A DNA stretch of 33,963 nt, from positions 259,420-293,382 of the forward strand of contig CP070662.1 of the NCBI GenBank assembly GCA_020355185.1, given 5' to 3'. Shown in pieces: positions 14,364-21,912 of this stretch. Under the pieces are notes generated by a model, which was given only the letters and a program-made list of their open reading frames with translations, was not told the DNA's origin and did no database searches. Positions within the stretch are counted from its first letter, which is position 1. Each line of letters begins with the position of its first letter. The DNA comes from an archaeon. GTDB taxonomy: Archaea; Aenigmatarchaeota; Aenigmatarchaeia; PWEA01; JAGHBM01. Made by a program: the position numbers and the translations under genes.

Positions 14364-16166
14364 ATGAGTAAAATAGACAAAATAGTGCCGGATACTTCCA
14401 TAATAATAGACGGAAAGTTGTCCGAACTGATAAAAAAAGGCAAATTGAAGGAAGCCGATATAATCATACCCGAAATGGTCCTGGACGAACTCCAGGCCCA
14501 GGCCAACAGGGGCCTTGAAATAGGCTTCGAGGGCCTGAAAGAGATAAGAAATTTAAGGGAAATAGCCAAGAAAAACAAGAACATAAAAATACTGGCGACA
14601 GGCAGAAGGCCCACCCCGGATGAAATAAGACTTGCGAAGAAAGGCAGAATAGACGCCCTTATAAGGGATGCCGCCAAAGAGGGCGGGGCCGTTCTTTACA
14701 CTGAAGATCTTGTCCAGTCCGAGGTGGCCAAGGCCGACGGTCTTGAGGTCGTTTACATAGAGTCAGAGTCTGACAAGGAACTGGTTTTTGAAAAGTATCT
14801 CACCAAGGATACAATGTCCCTCCACTTCAAGGAGAACGCCAACCCCATGGCAAAGGTCGGCAAACCCGGAAACATCAAGCTCAAAGAACTCAGAAAGGAT
14901 GTGTGCAGCAGGGAAGAACTGGAAAAGATGGCCTCGGACATAGTCTACGTGACAAGACACCGCCAGGGCCAGTTTGAGATAAGCAAAAACGGCGCGGAAG
15001 TTATCCAGCTGGGAGAATACAGGATTGCGATAACCAAGCCGCCGTTCTCCAAGGACTATGAGATAACAGTGGTCAGGCCAATAGTCAGGCTCAGGCTCGA
15101 GGATTACAGGCTTTCCAGAAAGCTTCTCAAAAGACTTGAAAAGAAAGCGGAGGGAATACTTATTTCCGGACCCCCGGGCTCGGGAAAATCAACATTTGCC
15201 TCCGGGCTCGCGGGATTCTACCTAAAACAGGGCAAGATAGTAAAGACCATGGAGTCGCCCAGGGACCTTCAGGTCCCGCCCGAGGTGACGCAGTATGCGC
15301 CGCTCAACGGCAGCATGGCACTTTCTGCGGATGTCCTGTTACTGGTAAGGCCGGATTACACCATTTACGATGAGATGAGAAAGACATCTGATTTCAAGGT
15401 ATTTTCTGATATGAGGCTTTCCGGAATAGGGATGGTGGGGGTTGTCCATGCCAGCGACCCCATAAACGCTGTACAGAGATTCATAGGAAGGACCGAACTG
15501 GGCATGATACCTCACATTCTGGACACCATAATCTTCATAAATTGCGGGAAGGTTGATAAGGTCTTCTCGGTTTCCATGAAGGTAAAGGTCCCCACCGGTA
15601 TGGTGGAACAGGACCTTGCGAGACCCGTCGTCGAGATAAGGGACTTTGAAACAAGAAAACTGGAATACGAGATATACACATACGGCGAGGAAAACGTGGT
15701 GGTTGAGGTCGAAGATGAAAGGAACGGTCCCCTGGAAAAACTGGCAAAGGATAAGATAATGGAAGAGATAAAGAAATACGACAACTCGGCAGACATAGAG
15801 TTCCTGGGGAACAAGAGAGTGGTGGCCAAAGTGGGCAACAAGGCAATACCGAAGCTAATCGGCAAGCAGGGAAGGACCATAGAAAAAATCGAGAAAAAGC
15901 TAGGGGTAAGTATAGATGTCCAGCCCAAGATAGAAAGCCTCGGCAGGGAGGTCAAGTTCGGGGTGGGAGAAAGCGGCGCTTACATAATTCTCTCCTTCAA
16001 CAAGACCCTGAGGGGGGAAAACGCCAACACGTACATAGAAGACGAGTACCTGTTCACGGCCACCGTGGGGAAGTCCGGTCAGATAAGGATTTCCAAAAAC
16101 TCCGACTTGGGCAAGCAGATGGTCAGCGCTCTGGCAACAAAGAAAGAGATAAAGGTTTTCATCTAG
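14364..16166 (+). CDS. PIN domain-ATPase-KH fusion protein (COG1855-like)
   Basis: The 600-residue protein starts with a PIN nuclease domain (IVPDTSIIIDGKL with the first Asp, then PEMVLDELQ, GRIDALIRDAA and LYTEDLVQ, residues 8-125). The centre is a secretion/PilT-like ATPase with Walker A GPPGSGKST (about 269-277), a DVLLLVRPDYTIYDEMR Walker-B-like region and the GMVGVVHASDP histidine region. The C-terminal part has a KH RNA-binding domain with the GKQG loop at about residue 499. The family is widespread in archaea; RNA processing or quality control is inferred from the domain mix. All PIN acids and the P-loop are present. Confidence 0.9.
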   Translation: MSKIDKIVPDTSIIIDGKLSELIKKGKLKEADIIIPEMVLDELQAQANRGLEIGFEGLKEIRNLREIAKKNKNIKILATGRRPTPDEIRLAKKGRIDALIRDAAKEGGAVLYTEDLVQSEVAKADGLEVVYIESESDKELVFEKYLTKDTMSLHFKENANPMAKVGKPGNIKLKELRKDVCSREELEKMASDIVYVTRHRQGQFEISKNGAEVIQLGEYRIAITKPPFSKDYEITVVRPIVRLRLEDYRLSRKLLKRLEKKAEGILISGPPGSGKSTFASGLAGFYLKQGKIVKTMESPRDLQVPPEVTQYAPLNGSMALSADVLLLVRPDYTIYDEMRKTSDFKVFSDMRLSGIGMVGVVHASDPINAVQRFIGRTELGMIPHILDTIIFINCGKVDKVFSVSMKVKVPTGMVEQDLARPVVEIRDFETRKLEYEIYTYGEENVVVEVEDERNGPLEKLAKDKIMEEIKKYDNSADIEFLGNKRVVAKVGNKAIPKLIGKQGRTIEKIEKKLGVSIDVQPKIESLGREVKFGVGESGAYIILSFNKTLRGENANTYIEDEYLFTATVGKSGQIRISKNSDLGKQMVSALATKKEIKVFI

Positions 16167-16174
16167 GCGGTGCA

Positions 16175-16320
16175 ATGATTCCGTTCACAACTTACCTTAC
16201 TTTTTTCTCCCGGCAATAGAACTGATAGTGCTCGTTTTCATCGTCTTGCACATACCCCATCTGCACACGAAAACTCTGGATAAACATTTATTAGAAATAG
16301 AGAACAAACTGAATAGGTGA
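16175..16320 (+). pseudogene. Frameshifted small membrane protein (or sequencing error in a T run)
   Basis: ATG 16175 lies 8 bases after the PIN-ATPase stop and follows GGCGGTG. It reads MIPFTTYLTF and then stops at TAG 16217. If one base is added in the T run at 16201-16206, the frame continues as FLPAIELIVLVFIVLHIP and then HLHTKTLDKHLLEIENKLNR to TGA 16318-16320. That gives a coherent 48-residue single-helix membrane protein with a charged coiled tail. The six-T homopolymer is a classic site for an indel. I cannot tell a real inactivation from a read error or programmed slippage. Confidence 0.45.
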
Positions 16321-16354
16321 AGTAAACAGGGGCCTGTAGCTCAGCTTGGATAGA

Positions 16355-16386
16355 CCGACACGCACGTAGTGTGTGTCCTGTCCATA
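16355..16386 (+). other. tRNA intron 1, in the D-arm
   Basis: This 32-base insertion splits the 3' strand of the D-stem (GA/GC). GACACGCAC pairs with GTGTGTGTC around a 3-base loop (9 pairs). GGATAG of exon 1 then pairs with CTGTCC at the intron end, with the 3-base bulge ACC between the helices. This is a relaxed bulge-helix-bulge, as expected for archaeal splicing endonuclease. Confidence 0.75.
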
Positions 16387-16423
16387 GCACTGCCCTCCTA
16401 AGGCAGGTGTCCGGGGTTCAAAT

Positions 16424-16467
16424 AGATTGATGTGCACGAACCAAGCGAGTGTGCATCTCTTGTGGTT
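16424..16467 (+). other. tRNA intron 2, in the T-arm
   Basis: This 44-base insertion lies at the end of the T-loop, before the 3' strand of the T-stem. GATGTGCAC pairs with GTGTGCATC (9 pairs, two of them G-U) around a loop of 11 bases. The helix resembles that of intron 1. I could not settle the exact bulge geometry. Confidence 0.72.
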
Positions 16468-16480
16468 CCCCGCAGGCCCG

Positions 16481-16521
16481 CTAATACAACCTAATTTATT
16501 TTTATAAAAGATAATAATTAT
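16481..16521 (+). promoter_or_regulatory. tRNA end and promoter of next gene
   Basis: This AT-rich 41-base gap contains TTTATTTTTATAAAAG (about 16496-16511). It can serve as the oligo-T end of the tRNA transcript and as a TATA box for the gene at 16522, which would be almost leaderless. Confidence 0.4.
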
Positions 16522-17091
16522 ATGTCCAAACATGTCAAGGCAGGCAAGCCAAAGAAAACTCACAAGACCAGGAAAATTAAAAAAAAGACACGCAAAAACA
16601 AAACTTTCTGGAAGATTGAAAGAGTTGTAATCATCCTTGCAGCCGTTTTTCTCGTGTCTTTCCTTTCTTTTGCTGCGCTGGCTCTAATGGAATACATGGA
16701 CATGAATGATTATGTGGAAGCGGACATCGTGCGGGTAATAGATACCACAGTGGTTCTGGGGAACAACTGCACTGCCATAGTCGCGCAGACCTCCGAGGAG
16801 AGGGCAAGGTCGATAGAGCTGGGTCTGAAGGACGAGATAGAGATAAGGCCGAACACCCATGACATTTTCGCAGACGCTCTGAAGAGTTTCAACGTAACTT
16901 TGGAGTCCGTGACCGTGGACAGTTTCCGGGACGGAATTTATTATGCTACAATACATCTTAAGAGGGACAACCAGAGGCTGAGGCTGGATTCAAAACCATC
17001 CGATGCCATAGCACTTTCACTGAGAACAGACAGCCCCCTTTATATCAAGAAAGAACTGCTTCGGAGTCAGGGGCAGAACATATGTAAATAG
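16522..17091 (+). CDS. Membrane-anchored bifunctional-nuclease-domain (DUF151) protein
   Basis: The 189-residue protein starts with a very basic tail (about residues 1-29, mostly Lys, Arg, Thr), then one membrane helix (about 33-57). The rest is a DUF151/BFN domain, recognised by the closing LRLDSKPSDAIALSLR with its DSKPSDA core and the preceding YYATIHLKRD. Soluble DUF151 proteins in plants have RNase/DNase activity. The N-terminal helix would place this domain outside the cell if the basic tail stays inside. The archaeal function is not known. Three NxS/T or NxT-like sites lie on the putative outer side (for example NCT, NVT). Confidence 0.82.
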   Translation: MSKHVKAGKPKKTHKTRKIKKKTRKNKTFWKIERVVIILAAVFLVSFLSFAALALMEYMDMNDYVEADIVRVIDTTVVLGNNCTAIVAQTSEERARSIELGLKDEIEIRPNTHDIFADALKSFNVTLESVTVDSFRDGIYYATIHLKRDNQRLRLDSKPSDAIALSLRTDSPLYIKKELLRSQGQNICK

Positions 17092-17133
17092 ATATAATAA
17101 CTTAAAAGAATATTATAATTTTAAGGTGTGGTA

Positions 17134-20100
17134 ATGAAAACCCCGAAACCAATCCCTTTAGCGATTTTTATCTTTATAGTACTGTCCGCCACCATTCTGG
17201 GCGGGGAGGTTTTGAGCAACAATCCGAAAACTTTCAGCGCATCGCCCTCACCCCTTCGCATAAACTGGACAAACTCCTTTGAAGGGAACCTTACTTTGAA
17301 TGTAAATGCCACCTATTCCGGAGCCCTGAGTGTAGACAATTCAACGCATACGGTGTGCTCAAACTACTCCCAGCCTGCAACAGGGTGGGCCGGCAGCTAC
17401 GACTCTTCTATAGAATCCAGCACATGCGGGCTTACCAAGGCAAGTCCAAGTTACACACTCGATTTTTTCGTAAAGAACGCAACGGGCTATTACACGGACA
17501 CAAAAAATCTAAACGGAGAAAGTACCTGGGCTCTTCTGGAGAGGGAACTGGCTTCATGTCCGCCCGGAAGATACTGGGGCCTGGTTGACATTTTAAACAG
17601 CTCTGAACCTTCCCATTACGCCACGGTAGAAGTCGAAATGAATTTTCCTGTTTCCTCTGAAAACTCTTTTGACACTGCAAACGGAAGGGGCCAGTTCAGG
17701 GGAACGATAGAAACAGACGAAAGTGCCTACCACTCCTACTACTTCAATACCAGCGAGCTGGATAACGCCACTTCCGTTACCATAGACAACCTGGCAATCG
17801 ATGCCTTTCTTTTCGGCCAGTCCGGCTTCAAGTCAAAGAATATAATTGGCTCTTCTGAGCTCGTTTACCAGTACCTGCCGCAGGACCAGTGGTGGGAAAT
17901 AAGGATTTTTGACAACTCCTCCACCAACACATACTCGGGATTTTTGAAGTTTTCGACCCTGGCCGCGGTAAAGCCGTCTTCCCCCTCGGAGAAAATTTCT
18001 CTCATAGAGTTCGGGGAAAGAAACCCTTCATACAAAAACACCACAAACATAAGGCTGAAAAACGAGGGAAACCTTACCATGTCCTCCGTTGTGCAGTCAT
18101 CGGAGTTATATCACACGGAAACGGAAACCGGCAGCGGCAAGGCAAACTTCACCTTCCGGGTTCCTGCCTTTGTAAACAGCATAACCGCTTTGCTTGAATG
18201 GACCGGCGCATCCAATTACACGGTAAAGCTCTACAAACCGGACGATACCTTGGTCGGAACTTCGGACGGAGAGTACCTTAATGCAAACGTTTCCGGCGTT
18301 ATACAGGAGGAGTATGTGGCCTACACCCCTGGCGGGACTATAGGAACTTCGGATGACGGCATGTGGAGGGTGGAGATACTGAACAACACGGCCGCAACCG
18401 GTTCCTACGATCTCACATTAAAAACCGGAACGAGTACGTCGGGATGGGTTTCAACCGACTATTCCGCCACGACCTTTAACTCCACCGGCGAATACAAGGA
18501 TTTCGATTTCAACTTCACCGTTCAAAACGCCACGCTAAGCGGACTGCACAACGGTTCGCTTTATTACGAAAGCAGCCTTGGGGCAATTATTGCCATACCC
18601 TTCTCGGTAAACGTAACCGCCCAGGAACTGATGGCAAACAATTCCTTCTACGGCTCCACAGTTACCCTGAACGAGAACATAGGCTTTAACAGGACCCTGG
18701 TTCTGAACATATCCGTTAACAACACGGGTAACGAGGGGCTGACCCTGTCCAGCTCAAGCTCCCCGTACCTCGCCCACTCCTCAAACTATATTAACCTTTC
18801 ATACGAGGCTCCCGCAACTGTACCTGCCGGCGGGTCGTCCTTGCTGAACGTGACCTTAGGCATAGATACAACAGAAACAAACAACGAAGAAGGCACTTAC
18901 ACGGGATGGATATATCTCAACGACTCGGATGCGCATCCATACGGGAGCTTCAACCTCACACTTCAGGTTGTCTTGTCGAACGACCTTGACGTTTACGTGA
19001 CAAACATATCCTCAGCGGGAAACGATGCAACAATTTCCAACGTTTCTCTTGACGAAGACGTCATAATCGTGACGGAGGTTTATTACAAGAACGGAACATC
19101 AGTCGACTATTCAGGCCTGGCAGGAAACTTCGGCTTTGTCAGGTTCAGGCATCAGGACTACAGCATAACGGCCAAACAAAGAATAATACCGGATGCAAAC
19201 CTCAGCGAGAACGGCGGCGGCTTCTCACGTCCCCCCGAGTACTGGATAAACGCTACCTGGATTGCGGACGAGAAATGGCCGGGAGGCTATTACGACGTTT
19301 ACATAACGGCAAATGACACCGCAGACGGCCATCTTCTGGAAGGAACGGGAAGCGGCGGCAACCTGACCATAGCCGGGCCCGGCCTTTATTTCAAAATAAC
19401 CCAAAGCCTCAAGAGCACATTCACCGAAGTAAATGAAAAAGACCACGTGGAAGTCAAGGTGGTAAACTACGGAACAGTCGCCGTGGAAGATGGTGACGTG
19501 GGCCTGGACGTTGGAGGAGACGACGAGGATGACTGCGAGGAGGTCATAGACCTGACCTTTGAGAACGATACCTGTGGGGATTACGTTAATGCCGGGGAAA
19601 CCTGTTACTATTTGTGGGAGGTCGAACTGAGGAGCGATAGTGATTATGTTCTTGACTGCAGCGTTGACGTGGAAACAACGGAAAATCGCTACGGCAGCCT
19701 GCCGAGCGAGACGTTCAGGGTTTCAATATCAGATGACAGCAGCACGGATAGCGGAACAGACAGCGGCGGCGACGAGACCACAGACATAGACATAACCGAA
19801 AGCCCGTCATCCCTGAGCATAGTCCAGGGCGAAAGCGAGGAATTCGACGTGGGCGTGGAGAATGACGGAGACACCGACCAGGATGACCTGGAACTGGAAA
19901 TAACAGGAATACCTTTCAGCTGGGTCTCTTCAACACCCTCCGAGCTGGATCTGGACTCCGGCGACGAAGGCGAATTCAAGGTCAACATATCAGTGCCCTC
20001 CGATGCCGTGGTAAAATCATATCCACTGGACATCAACGTAGGCAACGATGACATTTCCGATTCCAAGGAATCCACCCTGAAGGTCCTTCCCAGCGAAGAG

Positions 20101-20625
20101 AGTAAGCTTAAGATAAACCAGAGCTATGATGTTTACTTGGAGAACTACACATCACTGGAAAACAAGATGAAGGAGATGTTTGGAGGGGGGAAGAATGTCA
20201 CAGAGCTTAACGAGACGCTTGTACAGATAAAATCAAAGCTTGACATAATGGGCGGTTACATCGGGGACGGGGACTACTTTAATGCAGCCCAAATAGAGGG
20301 CGAGATAGAATCGCTTCTCATAAAGGCCCGGGACATTGCTTCCCAGGAAGGGAAGGGGGTCCTCGGAATCATGGAAGAAACCTCCAGCTACGTGTGGCTT
20401 TTCATAGGGGTTGTAATCATTATCATAGCGGGTTTCCTGATTTACATGTTCATGCCTCCTCCCACGGAATCCTACAAAATAAAGAAGTTCAAATACGTGT
20501 CACCGGAGGCAGGAAGTTCCTTGGGCAACAAAATAAAAAAACAGCTTGAGAAAATCAAAATAAAAATAAGCGAACTGAAACCCACTAAAGAAAAGGGGAA
20601 GGGATATCAATGGAAGAAAAAATGA
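17134..20625 (+). CDS. Large exported, C-terminally anchored surface protein
   Basis: The 1163-residue protein has a signal-like helix (about residues 7-24), a beta-rich ectodomain packed with N-x-S/T sites, and one C-terminal membrane helix (WLFIGVVIIIIAGFLIYMFM, about 1086-1106) with a basic cytoplasmic tail. Two regions (about 175-275 and 328-435) resemble pre-peptidase C-terminal domains (TFRVPAFVNSITALLEW, then YDLTLKTG). A third (about 880-985) resembles a NEW3/CARDB-type repeat (SLSIVQGESEEFDVGVENDG). It follows a Ser/Asp/Thr-rich linker. Paired cysteines near 800-850 may form disulfides. The likely role is surface structure or adhesion. I chose ATG 17134, with GGTG upstream, over GTG 17128. 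It overlaps the next gene by 16 bases. Confidence 0.82.
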   Translation: MKTPKPIPLAIFIFIVLSATILGGEVLSNNPKTFSASPSPLRINWTNSFEGNLTLNVNATYSGALSVDNSTHTVCSNYSQPATGWAGSYDSSIESSTCGLTKASPSYTLDFFVKNATGYYTDTKNLNGESTWALLERELASCPPGRYWGLVDILNSSEPSHYATVEVEMNFPVSSENSFDTANGRGQFRGTIETDESAYHSYYFNTSELDNATSVTIDNLAIDAFLFGQSGFKSKNIIGSSELVYQYLPQDQWWEIRIFDNSSTNTYSGFLKFSTLAAVKPSSPSEKISLIEFGERNPSYKNTTNIRLKNEGNLTMSSVVQSSELYHTETETGSGKANFTFRVPAFVNSITALLEWTGASNYTVKLYKPDDTLVGTSDGEYLNANVSGVIQEEYVAYTPGGTIGTSDDGMWRVEILNNTAATGSYDLTLKTGTSTSGWVSTDYSATTFNSTGEYKDFDFNFTVQNATLSGLHNGSLYYESSLGAIIAIPFSVNVTAQELMANNSFYGSTVTLNENIGFNRTLVLNISVNNTGNEGLTLSSSSSPYLAHSSNYINLSYEAPATVPAGGSSLLNVTLGIDTTETNNEEGTYTGWIYLNDSDAHPYGSFNLTLQVVLSNDLDVYVTNISSAGNDATISNVSLDEDVIIVTEVYYKNGTSVDYSGLAGNFGFVRFRHQDYSITAKQRIIPDANLSENGGGFSRPPEYWINATWIADEKWPGGYYDVYITANDTADGHLLEGTGSGGNLTIAGPGLYFKITQSLKSTFTEVNEKDHVEVKVVNYGTVAVEDGDVGLDVGGDDEDDCEEVIDLTFENDTCGDYVNAGETCYYLWEVELRSDSDYVLDCSVDVETTENRYGSLPSETFRVSISDDSSTDSGTDSGGDETTDIDITESPSSLSIVQGESEEFDVGVENDGDTDQDDLELEITGIPFSWVSSTPSELDLDSGDEGEFKVNISVPSDAVVKSYPLDINVGNDDISDSKESTLKVLPSEESKLKINQSYDVYLENYTSLENKMKEMFGGGKNVTELNETLVQIKSKLDIMGGYIGDGDYFNAAQIEGEIESLLIKARDIASQEGKGVLGIMEETSSYVWLFIGVVIIIIAGFLIYMFMPPPTESYKIKKFKYVSPEAGSSLGNKIKKQLEKIKIKISELKPTKEKGKGYQWKKK

Positions 20626-21500
20626 AAATAAAGGCCGTGGTCGGTGCACTGGTTTCTGTTTTCATAGTGCTGGGGTTTGTACTGTTCAGGACTCTCTCAA
20701 TAACCACGGAATCTGTTTTGATTTACCCCCTCATTTACTTCAAAAATTTTGTTTCCATTTCTGCGTCCACCGGAGCTTCCGAGGCGATCCTTAGCTCAAT
20801 TACGGGTCCCATGTTTTTCTTCATACCCCTCATACCCATAACCTTTGCTTTCTGCGTTTTGATTTACTACGGCATAAACTTCGGGGAGGACAGGAAATTC
20901 GGGGCTTTGGCCTGCCTAATACCCTCGGTCATAGGGCTGATCATAGCCGGGCCCTCCATCACATTTGTACTGTTTTCGGTGGGGCTTGTGATATCCGGGT
21001 TTCTCGTGACACCCATGTCGGTGATGTATCTGGAGGAGCTGAAGAAATGGAGAAAATACAGGATAGGTGCAAAGACAATCTCCAAGTGTTTCTTCCTTTT
21101 GAATCTTATGATTTTTTTCGGTTTTTTAATCAGCGTATTTTTCGGATTAGGTTATTACAACGAGTTGTACGTGAATGAGACAAAGAGTGTGGTGATCTCT
21201 TTGATCCCTGAAATCGGGGGAGGAGAGATGCCCCAGATGGAGGGCTTTGAACTTTTACCCGAGGAGCAACAGCAGGAGATAGAGGAGGAATATTCAAAGC
21301 TAACGGAGGCTCAGAAAGAAGAGGTAAAAAACAGGATTGAGGGCATGTTTGAAACCAGCAGCATCCCCATACTCATAAACTTTTCAATATTCTTCATGCC
21401 TGTAATGGTTTTTGCTCTCCTGGAGCTTTTCAGGGTGATAATTTTGGTTCCACTTGCCGGTCTGGTGACAAAACTTACTCTCTCCCAGGTCAAAAACTAG
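20610..21500 (+). CDS. Polytopic membrane protein, 296 aa
   Basis: I recognise no named family. It has an N-terminal helix, three to four helices to about residue 135 and one near 155-180. A soluble insertion follows (about 185-245) that is rich in Glu and Gln (LLPEEQQQEIEEEYSKL), and then one or two final helices. The start lies inside the last codons of the large surface protein, so the two are translated together and the product may help export, anchor or assemble it. Its last four bases overlap the end of the convergent HTH gene. Confidence 0.72.
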   Translation: MEEKMKIKAVVGALVSVFIVLGFVLFRTLSITTESVLIYPLIYFKNFVSISASTGASEAILSSITGPMFFFIPLIPITFAFCVLIYYGINFGEDRKFGALACLIPSVIGLIIAGPSITFVLFSVGLVISGFLVTPMSVMYLEELKKWRKYRIGAKTISKCFFLLNLMIFFGFLISVFFGLGYYNELYVNETKSVVISLIPEIGGGEMPQMEGFELLPEEQQQEIEEEYSKLTEAQKEEVKNRIEGMFETSSIPILINFSIFFMPVMVFALLELFRVIILVPLAGLVTKLTLSQVKN

Positions 21501-21826
21501 ACAATTTTCTTCACAAGCCCTCTTTTCCGGATATACTTGCATATTCCGCATATCTCCGAGCTCGCTTCGGCCGATTTCATCTCGTTCTTCGCCAGGGAAC
21601 TTGAAATCCTGGATATGTTCTTGCTTATTTCGGAATCACTTTCAAGAATCTTTGTCCTTACTCCCCGGAGGTGTTTCTTATACTGTGATATGCCGGGCTG
21701 GGTCATTTCCAGTTTCTTTGCGGCCTCCTTCTGTGTCATGTTGTAAGCCTCTATCAGGTCCCTGGCGACCAGCGCCCTTATGGCAGGTACTATCTGCAGG
21801 GCCATTCTTTCACAAATAGTCTTCAT
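21497..21826 (-). CDS. Small HTH regulator with conserved cysteines (COG2522-like)
   Basis: The 109-residue protein has an HTH at about residues 30-52 (NMTQKEAAKKLEMTQPGISQY) and then a helical linker. It ends with ICGICKYIRKRG, with another Cys at position 5 (MKTICERM). Archaeal HTH proteins of this group have the opening pattern VPAIRALVARDLIE and C-terminal cysteines; the three cysteines could hold a metal or Fe-S cluster or act as a redox switch, which is inference. I chose ATG 21826 with GGTGTTGAG upstream over ATG 21853. A 21-base palindrome overlaps its promoter, so autoregulation is likely. Confidence 0.8.
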   Translation of the reverse strand: MKTICERMALQIVPAIRALVARDLIEAYNMTQKEAAKKLEMTQPGISQYKKHLRGVRTKILESDSEISKNISRISSSLAKNEMKSAEASSEICGICKYIRKRGLVKKIV

Positions 21827-21874
21827 CTCAACACCTGATGTAATAATGAACAATATTTCATTCTGCAGATATTT

Positions 21875-21895
21875 AAATATAACATTGTTATATTT
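21875..21895. promoter_or_regulatory. Palindromic operator, best copy of TATAACA-N-TGTTATA
   Basis: The core TATAACA-T-TGTTATA (21878-21892) extends by three A/T pairs on each side to a perfect 21-base palindrome. It overlaps the leftward TATA box (TTTAAATAT, about 21870-21878) of the HTH gene. Copies at 4648 and 12430 share the core. Confidence 0.68.
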
Positions 21896-21912
21896 TTGTG
21901 TTTAGAAAACGC

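Larger units (their letters stand above)
16330..16480 (+). tRNA. tRNA-Arg (anticodon CCU) with two non-canonical introns
   Basis: Acceptor strands GGGCCTG (16330-16336) and CAGGCCC (16473-16479) pair perfectly, with discriminator G16480; CCA is not encoded. Removal of 16355-16386 and 16424-16467 leaves a 75-base cloverleaf: D-arm GCTC...GAGC, anticodon arm CTGCC-CTCCTAA-GGCAG, a 5-base variable loop and T-arm CGGGG-TTCAAAT-CCCCG. The anticodon is CCU. There is no intron at the canonical 37/38 site. The exact splice points can shift by a base because of shared A or T residues. The promoter would lie in the end of the preceding small ORF. Confidence 0.88.
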
